Source: Gemmataceae bacterium (lineage in GTDB: Bacteria; Planctomycetota; Planctomycetia; Gemmatales; Gemmataceae). Taken from it: a DNA stretch of 64,000 bases. Positions 57,990 through 64,000 of this stretch are shown here, piece by piece. The notes under the pieces are model-generated. The model saw only the letters and a program-made list of their open reading frames with translations. It was not told where the DNA came from and did no database searches. The position numbers were made by a program, and so were the translations under genes. Where the stretch lies: the NCBI GenBank assembly GCA_019694755.1, contig JAIBBI010000006.1:1-64000 (forward strand). The letters run 5' to 3'. Numbering within the stretch: the stretch's first letter is position 1; every line of letters starts with the position of its first letter.

Positions 57990-59579
57990 CTATTCCGAGT
58001 ATAACTGAAAGTCGATTTCAGGGAAGAGGTTGTGCCGGGCTTCCAGATCGGCAAGGAATCCCTCGTCGATCGTGTCGGCTGCGATTTGTTCTTCCAAACG
58101 CAGGAAATAGTGTACATGCCACTTCGTGCGGTTCGCGGCGTACTCGGCCATGGTCGCGGTTTTGATGATAAACGCCCAGTCGCTGGCCTGTGCCAGGAGC
58201 AGTTCACGTGCGGCCTGATTGAGCGCGCGGCGACGGAGTGGTGACGGTGAGGGGTTGTCATCGGCGAGCGCCGTCATCCGGTCGGCAATTTCGTGAAGGT
58301 GCGGGTAAATCCAATCATTGCTCGGGTCGAGCCAAACCTCGTTGTAACCGTTCGCTCCCCAGGTTGACATGGGAGGCTGCGCTTCCTGACCACCGGCAAA
58401 TCGATCCAGGTATTCCCGGGGCGTCAGAGACTTCACGGTATCCTGGTCGGAATCAAGTTTCCGTAGCAGGAAATTGATCCATTCCGGCCCTTCGAACCAC
58501 CAGTGGCCGAACAACTCGGCGTCGTAAGGCGCGACGATCAGCGGCGGCCGGTCCATCTGACCTGCCAGCCATTCGACCTGTTTCTCGCGGTAGAAGACGA
58601 AGTTGGCCGCATGTTCGGCTGCTTTGCGGAGCGCGGCCCGCCTGTCATACGGCAGTCGCTGGCTCAGATCCCCCGGACCGGTGATGCGGTAATACTTGAT
58701 TCCAAGATTCGTGCGCACACCCAGCGAATGCAGGTGCGGCTTGACATAATCGAGATCCAGATCGAATCCGACATCGCGATAGAATTCGCGGTAGGCGGCG
58801 TCTCCGGGGTATCCCTCGATTGACGACCAGACCTGTTTGGAAGACTCCGCATCGCGGGCAAACGCCGCGACTCCGGTTTCCGGACACGCGACCGGGGCGT
58901 AGACACCATTGCGCGGCCGCGGTTTCGCATGCAGGACGCCGTGTGTCTCGACAAAGAAATAGCGGATTCCTGCGTCTTTGAGCAATCGATCAACGCCGGG
59001 CACGTAGCCGCACTCGGGCAGCCAGATCCCCTGCGGCCGGCGGCCGAAATGACGCTCGAATTCCCGGCAACCAATCTCGATCTGGGCACGACGGGCACGC
59101 TCATTGGGCATCAACGGCATGAAGCCGTGAGTAGCCGCACAGGTCATCAATTCGAGGTTGCCGCGCTCGAAATAATACTTGAAGCCATTGAGCAGGTTGT
59201 TGCCGTACTTGTTGACGAAAAGCTGCTTGCATCGCTGAAATCGAGCGTGATACATCTCGGCCAGTGCGAGAAACTCCGGATTCCAACGAGTACGTTCCAG
59301 CTCCTTGTGACTCAGCGACAGCAGGCTGTCGAGGTGCCGAACATACCGGTATTGCAAAAGTGGATCGGCCAGCATGGCTGCCAACGTCGGCGAAACGCTG
59401 ATGGTCAGCTTCCACTCGACCTGATCGCGCTCCAAACCCTCCATCATTTCGAGCAGGGGAATGTAGGTCTCGCTGATCGCCTCGAACAGCCAATCTTCTT
59501 CCAGACAATCGTCGTACTCGGGGTGACGGACGAAAGGAAGGTGCGCATGGAGGACCAGGCTCAAATAGCCCATCGGCAT
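57990..59579 (-). CDS. GH57 1,4-alpha-glucan branching enzyme (DUF1957 type)
   Basis: A 529-aa GH57 protein. N-terminal LSLVLHAHLPFVRHPE carries the family His-x-His, LMTCAATHGFMPLM follows, the nucleophile Glu is in GIWLPECGYVPG and the acid/base Asp in IVAPYDAELFGHWWFEGPEW. The C-terminal helical DUF1957 domain (after about 410) is diagnostic of the branching-enzyme subgroup over GH57 amylases. It introduces alpha-1,6 branches in glycogen. AGGAGG precedes ATG 59579. It is cytoplasmic: no signal is seen. No glycogen synthase is in the window. Confidence 0.94.
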   Translation of the reverse strand: MPMGYLSLVLHAHLPFVRHPEYDDCLEEDWLFEAISETYIPLLEMMEGLERDQVEWKLTISVSPTLAAMLADPLLQYRYVRHLDSLLSLSHKELERTRWNPEFLALAEMYHARFQRCKQLFVNKYGNNLLNGFKYYFERGNLELMTCAATHGFMPLMPNERARRAQIEIGCREFERHFGRRPQGIWLPECGYVPGVDRLLKDAGIRYFFVETHGVLHAKPRPRNGVYAPVACPETGVAAFARDAESSKQVWSSIEGYPGDAAYREFYRDVGFDLDLDYVKPHLHSLGVRTNLGIKYYRITGPGDLSQRLPYDRRAALRKAAEHAANFVFYREKQVEWLAGQMDRPPLIVAPYDAELFGHWWFEGPEWINFLLRKLDSDQDTVKSLTPREYLDRFAGGQEAQPPMSTWGANGYNEVWLDPSNDWIYPHLHEIADRMTALADDNPSPSPLRRRALNQAARELLLAQASDWAFIIKTATMAEYAANRTKWHVHYFLRLEEQIAADTIDEGFLADLEARHNLFPEIDFQLYSE

Positions 59580-59706
59580 GGCTTGGCCCTCCTGAAGAAT
59601 CGTATCGGTTACAGCTTATCCAGAGTACCTATCTGATAGGACGGCCGCGACTGGATTGCAAGCGTATGAATGGGTTTCGCCGGGGCCGGCGTGCGGATTG
59701 TGCCGA

Positions 59707-60867
59707 TCAGGCAATTCTCATTCCACCGGTCCAAGTTGCGACGACGCGACCTTCGCCGGCAAACAGCTCTTCCAGCGGATTTGCGGTGGATGCTCCGATC
59801 TGAACCGCGCACAGGTCGGCCCGGGAGCCCGGCTCCAGTCGGCCGCGATCCTTGAATCCAAGCGATATTGCGCCGTCGCTCGTTATCATTTGCAGCAGCG
59901 CGTCCGAATTCGGGAATTGAGGAAACAGGAACCGGGCTTCGTTAAGTACCGATAAGTCCGGATTCGAAGCGAGGGAATCCGTGCCGAGAGATACACGTAC
60001 ACCGAGATCGCGCATCTTGCGGAAAGGGTGTGGTTCGTGGCCGAACGCGGCATGGGTCCGTGGGCAGAAGACGATGGAAAGATTCGGCGGCAGCTTGACC
60101 TCGGGTCGGAGGTAGTTCCCATGAATCAGCAAGGTCGGTCCGCTGCGATTTGAGATCGTTTCGACGACATCCTCGATCGAAGGAGCAAGGCCCGATTCGT
60201 CCCATGCGCCGAGCCGCTCGAGAAACTCCCGAATCGGCCCGGAGCGATGATCTAGTAGTTTCACTTCCTCCGGCGATTCTGCGACATGCATGGCCAGCGG
60301 AACATCGGCGGGAAGGCAACCCAGACTCTGAAATCGAAACGAATACGGAGCATGGGGGCTCAGTGGCTCACCCCGCGAGATATGCGACATCGCCGTTTGA
60401 CTACGACTCTCCGACAGGCCGATCAGTTCGCGGAAAACGACTCCGGTAACTCCCGAGGCTGCAATGAGCGGAAGCGACGACCCGCACGATGAAATGTCCC
60501 CGACCAGCGTCGTTCCGCTGCCGGCCAATTGTGTGATCCCCTGAGCAATCGCAGGGATTACAACATCTTCGGGATTGGATCGTCGAAATCCGACAACGGA
60601 CTCCAGCCACTGACCGAAGTTTGGCCGCGGCGGTGTTTGTCCCGCCGCTCCCGAAAGGTCGAGGTGAGTGTGTGCGTTGACGAGGCCCGGAAGAATGATC
60701 GCGTCGTCCAGCCTGATGTCAACGGGTTGCCGGTCCCACGGCCCGACGGAGATTACCGAATCGCCCAGGATTTCGATGACGCCGTCAGCGATGGGAGTTC
60801 GGCCCGGACTCGCCACCCACTGCGCCGAAATTCGCTGCCGGCGCAACGGAGCAGGGGGGGCGCCCAT
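59707..60867 (-). CDS. Amidohydrolase, MqnX-like aminodeoxyfutalosine deaminase (probable)
   Basis: A 386-aa metal-dependent deaminase. Metal ligands: NAHTHLDLS, MHVAESPEE (His), IHGNY (His) and LGTDSLASNPDLS (Asp). The stretch FCPRTHAAFGHEPHPF is shared with aminodeoxyfutalosine deaminases (MqnX) of the futalosine menaquinone route and with S-adenosylhomocysteine/guanine-type deaminases of the same superfamily. Planctomycetes commonly use the futalosine route, so MqnX is the favoured reading, not proven. It starts 3 nt after the GNAT gene on the same strand. Confidence 0.7.
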   Translation of the reverse strand: MGAPPAPLRRQRISAQWVASPGRTPIADGVIEILGDSVISVGPWDRQPVDIRLDDAIILPGLVNAHTHLDLSGAAGQTPPRPNFGQWLESVVGFRRSNPEDVVIPAIAQGITQLAGSGTTLVGDISSCGSSLPLIAASGVTGVVFRELIGLSESRSQTAMSHISRGEPLSPHAPYSFRFQSLGCLPADVPLAMHVAESPEEVKLLDHRSGPIREFLERLGAWDESGLAPSIEDVVETISNRSGPTLLIHGNYLRPEVKLPPNLSIVFCPRTHAAFGHEPHPFRKMRDLGVRVSLGTDSLASNPDLSVLNEARFLFPQFPNSDALLQMITSDGAISLGFKDRGRLEPGSRADLCAVQIGASTANPLEELFAGEGRVVATWTGGMRIA

Positions 60868-60870
60868 GCC

Positions 60871-61575
60871 CTAGGCAATCCGCTTCAGGCGGAGAGGGGC
60901 GTATTCGCGGAGCATTTCGCCGTCTTCGCCGTCGATATCCAACAGGTAGACCTGCTTCAGCAGGCCACGGACGATCCGCCGCAGCCGACCCTCGTTGAAG
61001 TCGCTGGCCGAGTCGTCGACGGGCTTCAGGAAGAACTCGAGCGGTACGTCGCCCGCCTGAGGGCTCAGGTAATTGGGTGACGTGAACTGGATTCCTTCAA
61101 TCCAGTACCCTCCAACCTTCTTGAACAAATGCAGTCGTCGCTCCCAATTGACGCGGGCTTCCGGCCCGTCCGAAGGGCTTGGCGGCCGGCTATCCCATAC
61201 GAGGCAGGGCAGTTCGCGCTCAAGCGAATTGGCAGATCGTCGGAGCCTGCGGATCAGGGCGCGATACAACGCCGCGCCGACTCCCCGGCCTCGCGCCCGC
61301 GGATCGACCGCTACGTACGACAGGTATCCGCCGTACCTCGCGAGATAAGATCCGGTCACGAATCCGAGCAGATTGGATCTCGCTGTATCGCGTTCGGCCG
61401 TGATGAGGTGGGACCGCCTAAGCTGCCAGGGCATCGCGCTGACGGACCCGGAGAGCCACTCCCAAGGAATGCGCTCGGACGCACTGATCGTATGCTCGTA
61501 GAGCCAACGAACCTGCGTCAGCACCGGATCGTGTGGACGGACGATTTCGCGAAAGCTGATTGTGGCTGTTCGCAT
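60871..61575 (-). CDS. GNAT family acetyltransferase
   Basis: A 234-aa protein with the acetyl-CoA site VDPRARGRGVGAALYRALI (R/Q-x-x-G-x-G/A motif) at about residues 91-109, preceded by the strand GYLSYVAV. The C-terminal half is longer than in minimal GNATs and includes YWIEGIQFTSPNYL and a final basic helix. The substrate is unknown. It is followed after 3 nt by the amidohydrolase gene. Confidence 0.85.
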   Translation of the reverse strand: MRTATISFREIVRPHDPVLTQVRWLYEHTISASERIPWEWLSGSVSAMPWQLRRSHLITAERDTARSNLLGFVTGSYLARYGGYLSYVAVDPRARGRGVGAALYRALIRRLRRSANSLERELPCLVWDSRPPSPSDGPEARVNWERRLHLFKKVGGYWIEGIQFTSPNYLSPQAGDVPLEFFLKPVDDSASDFNEGRLRRIVRGLLKQVYLLDIDGEDGEMLREYAPLRLKRIA

Positions 61576-61963
61576 GTTGACACCAGAGGGGCGGAGTTTC
61601 GATCACTTCCGACCCCATTCTAACAGCCGGGTATTCCGCCGTCGAAAGTCCGTTGGGGCCCCGCACCTAGGTTACCCTGTCCGAACATCAAGAATCACCG
61701 GGGGTTTCGTCAAATGTGTGGCTATTGTGAAATCTTGCCCGAACGACCCGAATAATCGTCACGCGGCTTTTGGTGGGATAATGCGTAAAGCATTACATGG
61801 TAATGGTTTGCGACTCATGCTGTCTGATTAGATGTGCATGCTCTTGGTTGGCGAACCAGAGCTTCGGCGGACCGTGGACGGGGCAGAGAGTAGTTTGGCT
61901 GACCGGAATCGGACGGCACGGCGGACCGTCCGTATCGTGACCACAAGGTCGAGGAATGATCGC
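61576..61963. other. 388-nt gap before purD with overlapping palindromes
   Basis: No supported gene; in-frame codons upstream of purD lack family homology. It contains an extended -10 candidate TGGGATAAT (61774-61782) and, over it, TAATGC-N5-GCATTA (61779-61795) and CATTAC-ATG-GTAATG (61791-61805), which share the middle arm. The likely start would be at about 61789. Otherwise nothing visible. Confidence 0.5.
61774..61805 (+). promoter_or_regulatory. Possible purD promoter with nested operator
   Basis: Extended -10 TGG-GATAAT overlapped by two inverted repeats that share the arm GCATTAC. As DNA this could be an operator; as RNA the arms could form two exclusive hairpins. No good -35 is seen, as expected for an extended -10 promoter. 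Confidence 0.35.
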
Positions 61964-63250
61964 GTGGGTGACAAAACGAATCTGCTGGTGGTCGGAAAAG
62001 GTGGACGCGAGCACGCCTTGGTCTGGCAACTCGCCAAGTCGCCCCGGGCCGGCACGATCTTCGTCGCTCCCGGCAACGCGGGTACCGGCGACGAGGGCGT
62101 CAACGTCCCCATCGAACCGCACGAATTCGAGAAGCTCACCCGGTTCGCCAAAAAGGAAAACGTCGGCCTGACGATCATTGGGCCGGAAGACCCACTTGCA
62201 AACGGGATCGCAGACGCCTTCCAGAAGTCTGGCCTTACAGTTTTCGGCCCGTCGCGCGAGGCCGCCCAGATTGAAGCCAGCAAAGTCTACTCGAAACGAC
62301 TGATGCGACATGCAGACGTACCGACCGCTGACTTTCAGGTGTTTGACCGGCCAGACCATGCCCGGACCTGGATCGAGGCCCGCGAGTTTCCTTTGGTCGT
62401 CAAAGCCGATGGTTTGGCGGCCGGGAAAGGTGTCATCGTTTGTGGCAGCAAGATGGAAGCGATTGCTGCCATCGACAGAATCATGGTCCGCGAGGAGTTC
62501 GGCCGAGCGGCTTGCAGGCAAGTCGTCGTTGAACAACGACTCGATGGCGACGAGTTGAGTGTACTGGCACTCGTTTCCGGTCGTTCAATTGTCATGCTGC
62601 CGTCGGCTCAGGATCACAAACGGCTTCGCGACGGCAATCTGGGACCAAATACGGGAGGCATGGGCGCGTATTCGCCCGCGCCTTTGGCGGATGCTGCGTT
62701 GCTCCGGCGAGTCGAAGAAGAAGTGTTTGTCCCGACGATTCACGCATTGAAGCGCAAGCGGACGCCGTACCGCGGGGTGCTGTATGCCGGCATCATGAAC
62801 ACGCGGCGGGGACCCATGGTGCTTGAGTTTAACTGCCGGTTCGGTGATCCGGAGACTCAGTGCATTTTGCCGAGGCTGAAGACGGATCTCGTCTCATTGC
62901 TGGAAGCGGTTGCCCTGGATCAATTGAGTGAATTCGCGGCCGACGGGATTGACTGGGATCCCCGGCCGGCCGTGACGGTCGTTCTGGCGAGCGAGGGATA
63001 TCCGGGCAAATACGCCGCGGGCAAGGTCATTGAAGGTATCGACGAGGCCAACAAGGTGTCAGGGGTCAAGGTCTTTCATGCCGGCACAGTCATGGACGAC
63101 AGCCGCGTTCGTACGGCAGGTGGCCGGGTGCTGGCTGTGACGGCAACGGGCGACGACATCGCTTCGGCACGCCGAACGGCTTACGAGGCGGTCGCGAAGA
63201 TTAGGTTTCAGGGAATGGTCTACCGAACTGATATTGCGGCCAATCTCTGA
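61964..63250 (+). CDS. purD: Phosphoribosylamine-glycine ligase (GAR synthetase)
   Basis: A 428-aa ATP-grasp ligase of purine synthesis. LLVVGKGGREHALVWQL at the N-terminus, VFGPSREAAQIEASK, FPLVVKADGLAAGKGV (ATP site), SVLALVSGRSIVMLPSAQDHKRL, and RGVLYAGIMNTRRGPMVLEFNCRFGDPETQ are all family hallmarks. The start is GTG 61964 with GAGGA 8 nt upstream; the longer frame adds 44 unrelated residues. Convergent purN is 15 nt away, so two purine genes are adjacent but on opposite strands. Confidence 0.97.
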   Translation: MGDKTNLLVVGKGGREHALVWQLAKSPRAGTIFVAPGNAGTGDEGVNVPIEPHEFEKLTRFAKKENVGLTIIGPEDPLANGIADAFQKSGLTVFGPSREAAQIEASKVYSKRLMRHADVPTADFQVFDRPDHARTWIEAREFPLVVKADGLAAGKGVIVCGSKMEAIAAIDRIMVREEFGRAACRQVVVEQRLDGDELSVLALVSGRSIVMLPSAQDHKRLRDGNLGPNTGGMGAYSPAPLADAALLRRVEEEVFVPTIHALKRKRTPYRGVLYAGIMNTRRGPMVLEFNCRFGDPETQCILPRLKTDLVSLLEAVALDQLSEFAADGIDWDPRPAVTVVLASEGYPGKYAAGKVIEGIDEANKVSGVKVFHAGTVMDDSRVRTAGGRVLAVTATGDDIASARRTAYEAVAKIRFQGMVYRTDIAANL

Positions 63251-63265
63251 CCGGCCGGCCGACAA

Positions 63266-63847
63266 TCACCGGGCCGCGAGCAAACATATGGCCTCGGGAT
63301 ACGCGACGCATTCCGCGGCAAACACCCGGTCGGCGAGCGATTCCGGCGAGTCGTCACTCAAGACCGGCACTCGCTTCTGAAGAATTACCTGCCCTTGATC
63401 GTACTGGTCTGTGCAGAAGTGAATGGTGCAGCCCGACTCCGATTCGCCGGCCGCAAGCACCGCCTCGTGGACGTGGAGGCCATACATGCCGGGACCACCG
63501 AATTTTGGCAGGAGCGACGGGTGGATGTTGACGACCCTTCCCGAGAAATCCGGGGGGATTGCCAAAAGTTGCAGGAAGCCGGCGAGGCACACCAAATCAA
63601 CGCCCCCATCGCGACAGGCGTCGAAGATTCGCCGGCTGAATTCGTCGCCCGGATTCTCCTTTCGCGTGACCACGGCAGTGGGAACACCGTGTTCGCGGGC
63701 CCGGACGAGGCCGTATGCGTCCGCGCGATTGGAAATGGCCACGACCACCCGGGCGGGCCAATCGTTCCGCCGTTCCTGATCCAGCAGGTTTTGCAGGGTT
63801 CGGCCCGAACCCGAGAGTAGGACGGCGAGTCGCAGCGGCGGTGACAT
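63266..63847 (-). CDS. purN: Phosphoribosylglycinamide formyltransferase 1
   Basis: A 193-aa folate-dependent enzyme for the third step of purine synthesis. LAVLLSGSGRTLQNLLD at the N-terminus, LAGFLQLLA, the catalytic Asn-x-His in NIHPSLLPKFGG and the Asp in the GCTIHFCTDQYDQGQVILQ segment. GHH is GLHVHEAVLAAG. Length is normal. It is divergent from ileS with 43 nt between. Confidence 0.96.
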   Translation of the reverse strand: MSPPLRLAVLLSGSGRTLQNLLDQERRNDWPARVVVAISNRADAYGLVRAREHGVPTAVVTRKENPGDEFSRRIFDACRDGGVDLVCLAGFLQLLAIPPDFSGRVVNIHPSLLPKFGGPGMYGLHVHEAVLAAGESESGCTIHFCTDQYDQGQVILQKRVPVLSDDSPESLADRVFAAECVAYPEAICLLAAR

Positions 63848-63890
63848 TTCCTTAGAATTCTACGGTCCCGCAAACTTCCGAGGAGCCGCG

Positions 63891-64000
63891 ATGGCCCGGT
63901 TCGAGAAAGTTGACACGCAGGTCGATTTCCCCGCGCAGGAGCGGGAGTTGCTCCGCTGGTGGGACGAGCGGCAGATCTTCGCGAAGCTGAGAATGCAGAA
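63891..64000 (+). CDS. ileS: Isoleucyl-tRNA synthetase, N-terminal fragment
   Basis: Only the first 36 codons are in the window. The start MARFEKVDTQVDFPAQERE followed by LLRWWDERQIFAK matches the N-terminus of type-2 IleS (FExVDPxVxFPxLExxVLxFWKExxIFxK). GAGGAG lies 5 nt before the ATG. The reading frame is open to the end. ValS or LeuS starts differ in this region. Confidence 0.85.
   Translation, partial: MARFEKVDTQVDFPAQERELLRWWDERQIFAKLRMQ

Overview
The window is a dense, high-GC stretch of bacterial chromosome, almost certainly from the phylum Planctomycetota and most like the Gemmataceae. Several things point there: a very large SecA (1214 aa), a Kdo transferase (so an outer membrane), a surface-type protein with an N-terminal LESRLAPAT motif followed by FG-GAP repeats, a TIGR03032 protein, small Cys-rich secreted proteins, one with a RSPRDYFM-type tail, and many short hypotheticals with no relatives outside that group that I can recall. 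No tRNA, rRNA, CRISPR array, insertion sequence or prophage is visible. The placement is inference from gene content, not from a marker-gene tree.

Layout. 1-6853 (+): the end of a transglutaminase-like membrane protein, an isochorismatase-family hydrolase, then hemB, a Ser/Thr protein kinase and hemL joined by 4-nt ATGA overlaps. 6850-13549: a small unknown, a GT-C type membrane glycosyltransferase, surE, a shortened uvrC, serS and citrate synthase. 13637-17053: a three-gene minus-strand operon (SPFH protein, NAD-kinase-like protein, alpha/beta hydrolase) divergent from an NrtR-like Nudix regulator; the intergenic region holds two matching palindromes sitting on a good sigma70 promoter. 17126-24441: waaA, an HtrA protease, a 58-aa protein, an RdgC-like protein, a small lipoprotein, an ABC-2-like membrane protein and a TPR protein. 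24511-31855: secA, rpmB, gatC, gatA and a TIGR03032 protein.

31923-50054: an 844-aa beta-propeller/Ig/cyclophilin fusion, a Gfo/Idh/MocA oxidoreductase, queG, two tandem POT transporters, a DUF4432 (aldose-epimerase-like) protein, a repeat lipoprotein, an RNase HII-like protein, a HIT protein, a degenerate sulfatase-like protein, an ABC-2 permease and an acyl-CoA carboxyltransferase. 50044-54460 (-): the classic SRP RNA - dnaX - ybaB - recR block running into rpoN. 54510-64000: a cyclophilin lipoprotein, two secreted/membrane unknowns, a nucleotidyltransferase-HD protein, a GH57 branching enzyme, an MqnX-like deaminase, a GNAT protein, purD, purN and the start of ileS.

The two most informative signals are (1) the paired TTAYTGT-N7-ACARTAA operators between the NrtR-like gene and the SPFH/NAD-kinase operon, which suggest an NAD-responsive membrane module, and (2) dnaX, where the zero frame stops just after an A10 run while the -1 frame continues into a full tau-type C-terminus, the reverse of the E. 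coli arrangement. Most of the remaining genes are housekeeping: tetrapyrrole synthesis, translation (serS, gatCA, rpmB, ileS), secretion, DNA repair and replication, and purine synthesis.
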